The notes beneath the pieces are model-generated. The model ran no database searches. It was given only the letters and a program-made list of their open reading frames with translations, and was not told the DNA's origin. A program made the translations under genes and the position numbers. A stretch of 64,000 bases of DNA from CBDBND01 sp965262665. GTDB taxonomy: Bacteria > Pseudomonadota > Alphaproteobacteria > Rhodospirillales > Rhodospirillaceae. Location: the NCBI GenBank assembly GCA_965262665.1, contig CBDHFR010000004.1, forward strand, positions 3,844,001-3,908,000. The letters are read 5' to 3'. The stretch's first letter is position 1. Every line of letters begins with the position of its first letter. Positions 44,367 through 53,868 of this stretch are shown here, piece after piece.

Positions 44367-45338
44367 CTAGACCAATTCCTCTGCCTGGACTTTCGTCCCA
44401 CCGCCTTTTTCCTTGAGCAACTTTTCGAAGCCACCTTTGTATTTGTATTCCTGAGCCGCGTCGCCCTTGCCTGCGTCGGCACTCCACGTGGTTGCAAACC
44501 CTCTGGGATAATCTTCACCAGACTCGCGTCGTCCGTCTTCGGACCAAATCAGTGGGAAAAGCGGTCCGGCGGGACGCTCTCCTTCAATCATCTCGTCCCA
44601 ACTCGCCCCCGCTGTGTTAACGCAATCGGGCCTCGGCTTCCAAACGATGTCATCGCCGAACACCCGGGTTGAGATGGCGATACGCCAATCGTCGGTGGGA
44701 TTGCCACCGGAATAATGCAGTTCCCAGGGATGAACGATCAGAAGGTCTCCGGGATCCATCTCCCACGATAGAAATGTAACGCTGGGATCATCACGCAAAG
44801 GTTCGATATTCGGATGGGTCGGACGATCCTCAGGTTGAATCATCTTGCGGGCATTGGGTGAGAACAACCAGTAGGGCACATCGTGGGTGAACGAACCGGC
44901 CACACATTCCAGGGAATTTGCTTTGGTAATCGGTGTCAGCGGCATCCATAGCGAGGGAACCATCTTGCCGACCACGGGCCAGCCCATGCGGTCGCAATGC
45001 CAAATGGTTTTGCTGTCAGACTGTGGGGCTTTGGCAAAAATTTCATCGAAGAAGAATCGTACTTCCGTGGATTCCAGAACGCGCCCACAGGCCTCACCCA
45101 AAGGTGATTCGAAGGCTAGGCGGCGAAACTCTGGAATAGTCCGCGCCATATACCGGTTGGGGATGGTGGGCAGAAGACCAAAATCCGTGTCTCCGGTTTT
45201 GATCTCCCTGGCGACCGGCAACAGGCTGTCAATCCAGTCCTTGTCGAAGACTTTGCGCAGGCACACCACACCGTCACGTTTATAGGTGTCGATGTCCTCT
45301 TGCGTGATGTCTCTGAGGGGTGAACGGTTAAAGGCCAC
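44367..45338 (-). CDS. phytanoyl-CoA dioxygenase (PhyH)-family oxygenase 2
   Basis: A 323-residue Fe(II)/2-oxoglutarate oxygenase. Metal ligands H114 and D116 in TIWHCDRMGW, distal His H208 in LIVHPWELHYSGG, and the Arg in DDWRIAISTRVFG. It is clearly divergent from PhyH-1 (different insertions, longer C-terminus with KYKGGFEKLLKEKGGG), so the two probably act on different steps or substrates. It sits between the small protein and binding protein in the minus-strand operon. Confidence 0.88.
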   Translation of the reverse strand: MAFNRSPLRDITQEDIDTYKRDGVVCLRKVFDKDWIDSLLPVAREIKTGDTDFGLLPTIPNRYMARTIPEFRRLAFESPLGEACGRVLESTEVRFFFDEIFAKAPQSDSKTIWHCDRMGWPVVGKMVPSLWMPLTPITKANSLECVAGSFTHDVPYWLFSPNARKMIQPEDRPTHPNIEPLRDDPSVTFLSWEMDPGDLLIVHPWELHYSGGNPTDDWRIAISTRVFGDDIVWKPRPDCVNTAGASWDEMIEGERPAGPLFPLIWSEDGRRESGEDYPRGFATTWSADAGKGDAAQEYKYKGGFEKLLKEKGGGTKVQAEELV

Positions 45339-45383
45339 TTCTGGTCTCCTGTATGTGTGCTACAGTCGTTCTTAACGGTTTGG

Positions 45384-45764
45384 CTAAGCAGCCTCTTGAT
45401 TCTTCTCTTTGTCAGTCAACCATTTGAAATGATTTTGATCGTTAGGAATGTCGGCTTCAGGATAGAGGGATCCATATAGACGATGTACGAATTTAAGGCG
45501 TAGCTCTTCACTGCGCTGCTCAAAATCCTCATCGGGCTTAAAGGTTTCAATAAGATCGGGAGTCACCATACCTTCGGTGGCCAACAAATGTTCCATGACC
45601 ATTTGCCGATCCCGATTCGTCCAAATTTCGCCACCGAGCAGAAGGACAATCTCCAATAGTTTGTCGATCATCGGATCCTTAAAGAACTGCGGATCTGTCT
45701 TTTCAAACCCAGGCAAGTCTTTGACATATTCCGTTTCAGCTTCCAGGGACGCACGATCACCCAT
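45384..45764 (-). CDS. small acidic protein of unknown family
   Basis: A 126-residue, mostly helical, charged protein without signal peptide or membrane segment. Features are a central hydrophobic helix MIDKLLEIVLLLGGEIWTNR and RQMVMEHLLATEG. I do not recognise the family. It starts 11 bp after the methyltransferase-3 stop and ends 45 bp before PhyH-2, so it is likely translated as part of that operon; an accessory or carrier role for these enzymes is a guess. Confidence 0.7.
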   Translation of the reverse strand: MGDRASLEAETEYVKDLPGFEKTDPQFFKDPMIDKLLEIVLLLGGEIWTNRDRQMVMEHLLATEGMVTPDLIETFKPDEDFEQRSEELRLKFVHRLYGSLYPEADIPNDQNHFKWLTDKEKNQEAA

Positions 45765-45775
45765 CGGAGCCTCCT

Positions 45776-46876
45776 CTATACGGGTTTATCGCAAACTCGG
45801 CCGTAGACCCCGATATCTTCGGGATCTTCAAACCGTAGAGTAAAACCGAGCTTGCGCAGCTTGTCTTCGATGTTACTGCGGACAAATTCGGGCGCATAGG
45901 GCTCGTTGTTGTCCGCTGAATCAATAGAACCAAGGAAATTCGTGTAGTTAAGTCCTTTCGGATCGTCACTGAGAGTCGGAAAATCCGAAATCCAGAATGT
46001 GCCGCCCGGCCGCAACATGCGGTAAACGTTGGCAATGGCCCGGTCAACAACAGGCGTCGGGACTTCATGAAACAAGATATGAACCGTCGCCAAATCGAAG
46101 TGGTTTTCGGGCAACTCATCTAAATCTTCGCTCGCCTTTTGCAGAAAGTGGGCGTCCACACCCTGTTCTATTGCCCGGTGATGGGCGTAGCGGACCATGG
46201 GCGCGGAAATATCGCTACCCCTCACTTCGGCGTCGGGGAACCGGAGTTTGAGTTGACAGGTCAGCCGGCCGACTGAACACGCGAGGTCCATGATCCGCTC
46301 CACCTTGCCATCCTTGGGCGGGGAGATTTTTTCGGCCATGGCTTTATGGAGATAATCGTCCTTACTCACATTGCCCGCGAAGACACGGGTCCCGTAGTCA
46401 TAGTGTAGACCCGCCAGTGGATGACCCACGTATCCGCCCAGTTGGCGATGGGTCGGCACTTTTGCGTATTCCGGATAGACATAGTCAGGATCCCAGCTCA
46501 CAGACCCAGGCCCCTTAGTGTCGGACTCCTCAAGCATGCGGTAGAATTCTTCTTCCCGCAGGCCATAAGACTCCGCCACACGAGTCCAAAAGGCGTCCTG
46601 AGTTGATCGGTAGACACGCGCCCAAACACCAGCTTCGGGCACTTTTTCCCGGGCGACCTTGCGGACAGCCTCAACCGACTCATGGGTCGTCTCGATAGCG
46701 ATGCCCTCTTCTTCTATGGCTGCGTTGACTTTCGGATGAATGTCCTTGGATCGGCCCCACATTAGGACGCTGCGCAAATCCTTGATGTAGTTGAGGAAGG
46801 TTTCATCCGCACGGGTGGTCATAGCGGGCGTGGGGCCGACCTTGCCGCGGTCCGGGTACTGGTTACTAAGCGTCAT
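45776..46876 (-). CDS. SAM-dependent methyltransferase, island paralogue 3
   Basis: A 366-residue third member of the set. The N-terminal shared domain appears as SWDPDYVYPEYAKVPTHRQL and GGYVGHPLAGLHYDYGTRVF. In the catalytic domain motif I is IMDLACSVGRLTCQL (Ala in place of the usual first Gly), followed by RGSDISAPMVRYAHHRAIEQ, LATVHILFHEVPT and MLRPGGTFWISDFP. Located between the TonB receptor and the small protein in one operon, so a substrate entering through that receptor is plausible. Confidence 0.85.
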   Translation of the reverse strand: MTLSNQYPDRGKVGPTPAMTTRADETFLNYIKDLRSVLMWGRSKDIHPKVNAAIEEEGIAIETTHESVEAVRKVAREKVPEAGVWARVYRSTQDAFWTRVAESYGLREEEFYRMLEESDTKGPGSVSWDPDYVYPEYAKVPTHRQLGGYVGHPLAGLHYDYGTRVFAGNVSKDDYLHKAMAEKISPPKDGKVERIMDLACSVGRLTCQLKLRFPDAEVRGSDISAPMVRYAHHRAIEQGVDAHFLQKASEDLDELPENHFDLATVHILFHEVPTPVVDRAIANVYRMLRPGGTFWISDFPTLSDDPKGLNYTNFLGSIDSADNNEPYAPEFVRSNIEDKLRKLGFTLRFEDPEDIGVYGRVCDKPV

Positions 46877-46949
46877 GGATTGTTGCTCTCACCGGTCTCT
46901 GAAATTCAATGCTACCAATCTGAGATGCAATGCTACCAATAAATTTAGC

Positions 46950-48545
46950 CTACATCCGATAATTTACGCGAATGCCTACGGTCAACGGAATTGGCCGATA
47001 GCCAAAGCCAGACGGCGCGAAACCGTTGAAGAAGTCAACGTACAGATTGCCGTCCGTAATCTTTTTGCTGTCGAACAGATTGTCGACATAGATGGCGGCA
47101 CGGAGTTGATCGTTGTTGACCCCCAGCTGTGCATCCGCCAGCCAGTAAGACGGTTGCGTGGCCACGTTTACCGAAGACAAGAAGCGTTCGGAGGTGTGCC
47201 GGGCGCTGAAATCTACAAACCAATCCCAATCTCCGGTCAGATTGTCCGTGTAGTTGGCGTTGAGATTGACTTGATGGGTCGGCAGGTCGGCTGGCTTGTT
47301 GCCGTCTTTAATGAGCAGACAAGCCGGAGGTATACTGGGAACAAGCTCCCCACAACCCGATTCCCCAATACGAGAACCGCTAGTAGAGACAACCCTAAAA
47401 TTATCGAATTCCGCATTGATGTAGATATAAGCGCCATTGAGGGTCAAATTCTCGGTGGCCCGCCAGTTGGCTTCAAATTCCAGACCCCAGATGGTGGACT
47501 TACCGGCGTTTTCGATGACCGGCTGAAGTTGCCCCGACGCTTGATTGATAATCTGTGAGGAAACCTGCTGATCGGAATAATCTTGGTAGAAGGCCGCGGT
47601 ATTGAACGCCAGTGCCCCGTCCATCAACAAGGATTTTGCACCCACTTCGTAAGACCACAGCGTTTCCCGATCGAACGGAATATTAAGTTCGAACGTCGCC
47701 CCGTCTTGGAAACCGGACGGCTTTACCCCCTTACCGATCGACGCGTAGAGATTCAGGTCGTCATTGGGCCGGTAGCTGAGGGCAAAACGGGGAATGGTGT
47801 ATTTTTCTTCAATGCGCTCGAAATGGAGGCCGGTCACTCGACCAAAGGAAAGTTGGGCTGGTGGAATCGCACCACCAAGGGAAATAACACCAAAGAAGAA
47901 GTCAAATCCCGGTTCGAAATTTAGAATGTGGTCGATGGTTTCATCGGTATAACGCACTTCGGCGGAGGCATAGAGTTCATCCGTTATGGCATACTCCGCC
48001 CACCCGAACACGGATTGGTGATACGTATCGCGGCCGACTCTGCGGCCTTCACCGTCGCGGGAATCAAAAAAGAAGCCAACATCTGCATCCAAGATTGGTC
48101 CCAAAGCAAGGCCCGTGTCGTTACTGCCGAACTGGTCAACTTCCTCTTCCCAGTAGAGAGCGCCAACTAGCCATTGGAAGCGGTTGTCGCCTTGAGAATA
48201 GATACGAACTTCCTGGCTGAACTGAAGGGTGTCGTTGACCCGCTCTGTTTCCTGGAACGCTCCGGTGACCACGCCATTGACCGACCCGGTGACGAAGTCG
48301 TTGTCCTGGAAGATATCGTCATGGGAATCGACGAAACTGGTCAAGGCTGTCAGCCCCACGCTCCCCAAATCCCAATTAGTGATGAGGGTCGCACGGAATG
48401 TTTCAACATCCATCCCCTTGTAGTCTTTGTCGGTCCGGTGATTGATATCGAAGCCGATAGGGCCGTCGACCAGAGGTCCGGAGAAGATCCGTGTTGTCGG
48501 AACACCGAGAACGAGTGCCGCGTTGGCGTCTAGGGTGGCTGTGCA
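46950..48545 (-). pseudogene. TonB-dependent receptor, 5'-truncated (barrel only)
   Basis: About 530 residues of the C-terminal beta-barrel of a TonB-dependent outer-membrane receptor: ETERVNDTLQFSQEVRIYSQ, FQWLVGALYWEEE, NLYASIGKGVKPSGFQDG, and the closing GFGYRPIPLTVGIRVNYRM with a terminal aromatic-Arg-Met. The signal peptide, TonB box and most of the plug are missing because an IS256 fragment begins at about 48546. It lies 73 bp upstream of methyltransferase 3 and would have headed that operon. Transcription of the operon from its native promoter may be lost. Confidence 0.85.
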
Positions 48546-49068
48546 AACCTTCAATGGCATTGGTCGTGTAGATGATTTTTCGCACCTCAGAGGAGAACGC
48601 GAAAAACGGAATCACCCCCTCCCAGCGCCGGCGCCAGCTCGCGGTCACGGCCGGATATTTCGCGCCCCAAGGGCCCTCTTCGAACGCGTCAAGCTCGGCG
48701 GCTGCAGCTTCGGCGTTCGTGGCCGCATAAATGGGGTTTAAAGCCAAGGCCAGCGCTTTTCTTTCCTTCCATGAGGCAAACTGCATGGAATAGCGGAGCA
48801 GATGCACAATGCAGGTCTGGACGAGGCAATCCGGGAAAACGCTCGTGATCGCGTCGGGAAAACCCTTCAGGCCATCGACGACCGCGATCAGAATGTCCTC
48901 GGTGCCACGGCCTTTCAACTCGTTCATGACCCGCAACCAGAACTTTGCCCCCTCCGTCTGCTCGATCCAAAGGCCTAAAATCTCCCTCTCGCCCGAGCAG
49001 GTGAGGCCGATGGCGAGATACACGGCCTTGTTACCTTTGACGAATTTGCGTCGGCGCACGCGGGCGGC
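48546..49068 (-). mobile_element. IS256-family transposase fragment
   Basis: The minus strand encodes the middle of a mutator-type transposase: NKAVYLAIGLTCSGEREILG, LIAVVDGLKGFPDAI with a catalytic Asp, LVQTCIVHLLRYSMQF and IIYTTNAIEG. Both ends are missing: the N-terminal third is replaced near 49068 and the C-terminus stops at the truncated receptor. No inverted ends are seen. Confidence 0.85.
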
Positions 49069-49079
49069 ATTGACGGGCT

Positions 49080-49421
49080 TTGGTCGAACACGCTGAAGGA
49101 AGTCGCGATAGTTTGTGGACCCGCCACCATGGCGCTGAGTGCCGGACCTTCCAGACGGCGACCAACTATAAAGGTGAGATGTCCGCCGCTGCCTACGCCG
49201 CTATGAATACTGGAGGATGGTGGACGAATAAGAGAATGCCGGACGCCGCGACGTTTATGACCGTGGACAACGTCCAGCAAGCAATACTGTATCGCAAAGG
49301 CCGCTCGATGATGGGCGGTGCGGGCGCGATGCGAACGGCGGTCTGTCCGCACTGGAACGAGGTGTCGATTGACGACATCTACTCTGACTCTGCAAGCGGC
49401 ACACGGCACACGGCACTTTAA
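49080..49421 (+). CDS. possible phage-derived coding remnant
   Basis: An open frame on the + strand of 113 codons; the later part (MSAAAYAAMNTGGWWTNKRM, PDAATFMTVDNVQQAILYR, VCPHWNEVSIDDIYSD) has coding-like composition, while its first 30 codons look like non-coding junction sequence. It precedes the prohead protease start by 100 bp, so a phage structural gene remnant is possible. No family recognised. Confidence 0.3.
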   Translation: MVEHAEGSRDSLWTRHHGAECRTFQTATNYKGEMSAAAYAAMNTGGWWTNKRMPDAATFMTVDNVQQAILYRKGRSMMGGAGAMRTAVCPHWNEVSIDDIYSDSASGTRHTAL

Positions 49422-49911
49422 CTATGCACATTCTTTTAGGCGATGTGATTCTTGTGCAGCCGGACGCATACGCGTAGATCGCTTTTCAAGTAGCGTAGAC
49501 GTTGATGAGGGCTTCAACGTCATGAAATTGTTTTTTGACGCCGAACTAGAGGTCCGGGCCAAGGGCGACGGGCGTTCCCTTCGAGGCGCGTTTCCCTACG
49601 GCAAGACTGCTATAGCGCGACAATCTGAATGAGAGTTGCGCGACAATCTGAATGAGAGTTTTGACGTCGCGACGGAGTGGATAGTTTAGATGTTTCTTCT
49701 CGATTGCAAGAGCTTTTGCGCCAATTCTGTTTGTCGCGCCGCGACAATCAGAATTGCGCTGTTGGGTTTCAGTGTTGGTGTCAATGAACGCGTAATCGCA
49801 GGTCAATGCAGCTGAGATTCCATCCATGCTAGTTGGATCGGTTGTGGCCGCGAGCTGGGAGCTCCGCGGGCCACGTTACAGCAAAGGTGCTGTCGGGGTG
49901 GATTCGGGAGC

Positions 49912-50746
49912 TCAGTCGGACGTGGTGTTCTTGGTGGTCGCTCTCGACGCCGGCCGGCCGCGTTTTCGTTTGCTTTCTTCAATCGCGGCACGGCGACGGT
50001 CGCTCTCGACGTTCATCTCAAGGATCGTGGCACGGTGGACCAGACGGTCGACGGCAGCCACCGCCGTTGTTTCGTCGGGGAACACTTTGTGCCATTCGCC
50101 AAAGGGCTGATTGGCTGTGATTAGAAGTGACCGGCGCTCGTACCTGACCGAGATGAGTTCGAACAGCACACTCGTTTCGGCTTGATCCTTGCGCACATAG
50201 GCGAAGTCATCGAGGATCACGAGGTGATAGCGGTCCAGTTTCGCCAGCAGGTTCTCCAGCGTCAGGTCCCGCCGGGCCACCTGCAGCCGCTGCACCAGGT
50301 CGGTGGTGCGGGTAAAGAGCACCCGGTACCCACTTTCCACCAGGGCCAGCCCGATTGCCGAGGCAAGGTGCGATTTTCCCGCACCTGGCGGGCCAAAAAT
50401 CAAACAGCAGACGGCCTTGGTCGAGCCATGCGTCGCCGGCCGCAAGCGCCATGACCTGGGCCTTGGAGATCGTCGGCACGACGTTGAAGTCGAAGTTGGC
50501 CAGGCTCTTGCCGGGCAACAGCTTCGCCTCGTTCAGGTGGCGCTGGATACGCCCGCGGGCACGTTTCGCCAGTTCGTGCTCGGCGAGGGCGGTGAGGAAC
50601 CGCGCCGCCGGCCAGCCCTCGGCATTGGCGCGTTCGCTGAAGCTGCGCCAGATATCCTTCATTGTCGGCAACCGGAGTTCCGTCAGCAACAGATCGAGCT
50701 TGAGTGCATCGACCTTGTTGGCGGCGTCATCGCGTGTCTTCGTCAT
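49912..50746 (-). pseudogene. istB: IS21 helper ATPase with frameshift
   Basis: The N-terminal frame (ATG 50746) reads KLDLLLTELRLPTMKDIWRS and NVVPTISKAQVMALAAGDAW. At about 50400 an extra T in CTGTTTGATTTTTGG shifts the frame; the other frame gives LIFGPPGAGKSHLASAIGLA (Walker A), YHLVILDDFAYVRKDQAETS (Walker B) and RRSLLITANQPFGEW. A one-base deletion would restore a normal IstB of about 270 residues. Confidence 0.88.
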
Positions 50747-51269
50747 GATGCGCCGCCCATGCCGAGCAGCGCGCCGTAACCGGCAAGACGCGCGGGGATC
50801 ACGCTGATCCTGGGCATTCCGCCCCGATCCGGTGCAAACCGCGCCTTGAGGCGGTCAAGATCCGGCAACCGCCGAGCCCGGAGGCAGTCGTCGATCTCCG
50901 TCGCCAGTGCCGCCTCGCAATTCTCCTCATGAGCCAGTGCCAGGAGCTTCACCGTCAGCCGGCACGCCGCGCGCTTGTCCAGCCGGGAGATCGCCAGCTC
51001 GAAGCAACGGCGATACCCGGGTCCAGTTCGGGATGGCGCCGCATCAGTTCCTGGAGAACGCCCACCGGGCGAACGCCGGCATTGTTCTCCAGCATCGGCA
51101 CAACCTCGGAGTCAAAAATATCGGCCAGCGGGTCTGGACGCCGCCGTCCCCGCGGGGCTTTCTTTTGCGAGGGAAGTGTCGGATCCCGCTTGATCCTGTA
51201 GCCGGTGGCAGCACTGAAACCTGCCTTCGCGGCGGCTACTTCAGTGGCGCTGGTTTTCCTGTGTTTCAT
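50743..51269 (-). pseudogene. istA: IS21 transposase with large internal deletion
   Basis: N-terminal helix-turn-helix part from ATG 51269: ATEVAAAKAGFSAATGYRIK and VVPMLENNAGVRPVGVLQEL. Near 51000 it jumps, in another frame, to the extreme C-terminus: FELAISRLDKRAACRLTVKL and DCLRARRLPDLDRLKARFAP. About 300 residues including the whole DDE core are missing. Its end overlaps the istB start as in intact IS21 elements. Confidence 0.82.
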
Positions 51270-52082
51270 GAAAGACCTCATCTGGTGATCAGTTACATGG
51301 CGGCCGGGCCCCTCGCGCTCCTCTATCGAGAATATCGCGAGACCATTACCGACCGGCCGCAATCGCCAAAAGAGGACAGGCAAAATTTCTATCCGGCGGC
51401 CTTCAACTACAATCGGACTACGCCCTTTTTGCGTTAACGGCCGCCACTTCTGCCTCTCCACACGGGACTCTCAACTTGTTTGTCGCGCTGCTGTCACCTT
51501 GATTGCCGCGAAATAGACTGCGACGATTCGCGATCGTGGCCGAGTGCGCAAAGAGCGTTTTGGCAAACGGGCCTTTGGCTGGCAGATAGAAGAATTTGCC
51601 AAGCTGCAAACCGAACTTGCCGAGGCGATCAAAGACGCGCACGCGAAAGCGGTCTCAATCCTGAATGAGCAAGTTGAACGCCGGAACGTAAACCTGCTTT
51701 CCGGCCATGACTTCAACCGGCCCTTGGCGAGCATGAAGGCGGGCAATCTAAAGCTGGCCGACTCCGATGATGCGTTACGCTTCGAGGCCGATTTACCACC
51801 GGAGACCCGGCAACCGTCATGGATGCGCGATGCTGTACTCGCCATCGAGGGTGGACTTGCAACGGGTGTTAGTCCGGGTTTTAGGATTCCACCGGCTGGC
51901 ACCGCCGCCAATGCGGAAGAGATCATACCGGAGCCGGGAAACCCCGGTGTGTCGATCCGTCAAATCAATCAAGCCGTGTTGTACGAGCTGAGTATTGTCA
52001 GCCGACCTGCTTATGCCGAGACCGCAGTTGAAGCACGCGAGGATGACGGCCCAATCATGAAGCCCCAACGAAGGCGCCGCCT

Positions 52083-52160
52083 GTGGCTGTAACAATCACG
52101 GCCGACGAACTTGCTGAAGCAATCGGCGTTGACTCGGCGACGGCGACACGATTGACCTGA
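52083..52160 (+). pseudogene. phage head-tail connector fragment
   Basis: GTG 52083 opens AVTITADELAEAIGVDSATA, the characteristic start of a gp6-like head-tail connector protein. It breaks off after about 25 codons where the ParB-like/IS91 unit begins. The position next to the prohead protease supports a phage head module. Confidence 0.5.
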
Positions 52161-52177
52161 CAGACGAAGAGGCCCTC

Positions 52178-52765
52178 GTGTTCATGCTGGAACAGCATCG
52201 CCGCTCGGAGCGGATGAATGACTCTTGCCGAATCGTGATGGCCCTGGCCCTGGAGCCCTATTGGAGTGTCACCGCCCGGGAACGCCAGCGCCAGGGGGGC
52301 AAGGAGACACTTTCGCCAAATTTGACCAAAGCAAAACCCATTGACGTCCGAGCGGAACTCGCTCGCGCCGCCGGTGTGGGGACCGGCAATGTGACCAAGG
52401 TCAAGCAACTGCTGGCAACCACAACCCCAGAGGTGCACGACGCCCTGCGCCGGGGAGACGTCTCCATTCATCGGGCGTGGCTATGGCGCGTCCTGTCACC
52501 GAACCGGCAGAACGAAGAACTTAAGAAATACCGTACCGGCAAAAACATCCAACACGCCATTCACAACACCATCCGCCACTTACTTCGTAATCACGAAGCC
52601 AGGCAGGACAACGTGTTATCGATCGAACAGTTCGCCGCAAAGCTGGCCCGCCCCGCACGGGGCATGCCGGCGAACGCAACGCTGCTCATGGCCGAACTGC
52701 CAGGGCCCGCAATCGTGGTGAGCCGCGACCTGTACGAACACCTGCTGGAGAAAAAGCGCTCGTGA
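52178..52765 (+). CDS. ParB-like DNA-binding protein, probably 5'-truncated, paired with IS91
   Basis: About 195 codons. RAELARAAGVGTGNVTKVKQ is a ParB/KorB-type helix-turn-helix, preceded by MNDSCRIVMALALEPYWSVT. The open frame extends upstream of the GTG into DLTDEEALVFMLEQHRRSER, suggesting that the native start was lost at the junction with the phage fragment. Its stop overlaps the transposase start by GTGA (52762-52765), so the two form one transcription unit. A role in transposition control or DNA recognition is inferred only from coupling. Confidence 0.65.
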   Translation: MFMLEQHRRSERMNDSCRIVMALALEPYWSVTARERQRQGGKETLSPNLTKAKPIDVRAELARAAGVGTGNVTKVKQLLATTTPEVHDALRRGDVSIHRAWLWRVLSPNRQNEELKKYRTGKNIQHAIHNTIRHLLRNHEARQDNVLSIEQFAAKLARPARGMPANATLLMAELPGPAIVVSRDLYEHLLEKKRS

Positions 52766-53868
52766 GGCAACCGGCCAAGCTGCGGCTCAAGCACATCCTT
52801 ACCCTGGCACGGGCCGATTGGGACAATGAGCAGATGCGGCCCGCCGTGCGGGAGGCGTTCCGCAAGGTGTTGGCCTGTGGCACCGCCGCCCTGGGCGCCG
52901 AGGTGTTCGCCTCCGCCAATGAGACCCGGGTGGTCCCCCACACGTGCAAGTCCCGCGCCTGTCCAAGTTGCGGCCACCGGGCGACGACGCTCTGGCAGCG
53001 CGACCAATGGCGGGAACTCCCCGACACATCCTATACCCACGTCACCCTCACCATGCCGGATGTGCTCTGGCCCCTGTTCCGGAACAACCGCCACCTGCTC
53101 CATGACCTGCCGGCCCTCGGGGCCAAGATCATCGAACGTTTGGCCTGGCGGACATACGGCGTGCGGCTGATGATCCTGGTGATTCCACACACGTTTGGTC
53201 GCCACCTGAACTTCAATTGTCACCTGCACGTGCTCGTCTCCCAAACCGGGCTCGATGCCGATGGCACGGCTTGGCGGAAGGCCCCGCTCGACCGCAAGGC
53301 ATTAATGCTCCTGTGGCGCGACGCCGTGGTGGACTACTTAAGAGAAGCGTATCGCAGGGGTATCCTGGAGACCGGCCAGAGCGCGGGCCAACTCGCGGAT
53401 CTCCTGCACCGGCAACAGGAACGGTGGTGGAATACCCACATCAAACGGTTCCAGGGCAAGAAACAGTTCCTCGGCTACGCGGGCCGCTACGTCCGCCATC
53501 CCCCCATCGCACAGCACCGGTTCAGGAAGTTTGACCGTCACGAAATACATTTCTTGACGAAAGATACGAAGACGAAACAAATGGTCATCACCCAGTACAC
53601 GACGGCTGGCTTCGTGGCCACGTTGGCCGATCACGTGCCCGACCGTTACCGCCACGCCATCCGCTACTTCGGGCTGCTGGCCCCACGCACCAAGGCCCGC
53701 ACGCACGACATCGTGTTCGCTTTGCTGGGGCAGAAACGCCGTGGCAAGCCGTGGCGTCTAAGCTGGGCGGCCTCGCTCAGGAAATACTTCAGGGTCGACC
53801 CATTGGTGGACCGCAAGGGAGAACGGATGCATTGGGTCGGACGACTGGAGCCGACCGCACGGCGCTGA
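52762..53868 (+). CDS. IS91-family Y2 (HUH) rolling-circle transposase
   Basis: A 368-residue rolling-circle transposase. A zinc-binding N-terminal domain shows TCKSRACPSCGHRATT (Cys62, Cys67, Cys70). The HUH metal motif is in FNCHLHVLV (His154, His156), and the catalytic tyrosines are in FLGYAGRYVRHPP (Tyr239, Tyr243, spaced as in IS91). The start overlaps the ParB-like stop. IS91 elements lack inverted repeats and target duplications and can carry flanking DNA by one-ended transposition; no ends could be assigned here. Confidence 0.93.
   Translation: MRQPAKLRLKHILTLARADWDNEQMRPAVREAFRKVLACGTAALGAEVFASANETRVVPHTCKSRACPSCGHRATTLWQRDQWRELPDTSYTHVTLTMPDVLWPLFRNNRHLLHDLPALGAKIIERLAWRTYGVRLMILVIPHTFGRHLNFNCHLHVLVSQTGLDADGTAWRKAPLDRKALMLLWRDAVVDYLREAYRRGILETGQSAGQLADLLHRQQERWWNTHIKRFQGKKQFLGYAGRYVRHPPIAQHRFRKFDRHEIHFLTKDTKTKQMVITQYTTAGFVATLADHVPDRYRHAIRYFGLLAPRTKARTHDIVFALLGQKRRGKPWRLSWAASLRKYFRVDPLVDRKGERMHWVGRLEPTARR

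Larger units (their letters stand above)
49611..51514 (-). mobile_element. IS21-family element, decayed, with 7-bp target duplication
   Basis: Left end TATAGCGCGACAATCTGAAT with further internal copies of GCGACAATC (for example at 49638 and 49739), as typical for multi-repeat IS21 ends; right end inverted (TTGATTGCCGCGAAAT). The heptamer AGACTGC is found on both sides (49604-49610 and 51515-51521). Both istA and istB are damaged. About 300 bp at 49615-49911 hold only terminal repeats. Confidence 0.88.
49522..52092 (+). pseudogene. HK97-type prohead protease gene interrupted by IS21
   Basis: Exact removal of the IS21 (49611-51514) and one target copy joins 49522-49610 to 51522-52092 in frame: KLFFDAELEVRAKGDGRSLR, FPYGKTATIRDRGRVRKERF, then NLLSGHDFNRPLASMKAG (catalytic His), RQPSWMRDAVLAIEGGLATG and AVLYELSIVSRPAYAET (catalytic Ser). 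This is the full pattern of a U35 prohead protease, about 219 residues. In tailed phages it matures the capsid. Other head genes are lost apart from a connector fragment directly after it. Confidence 0.88.
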
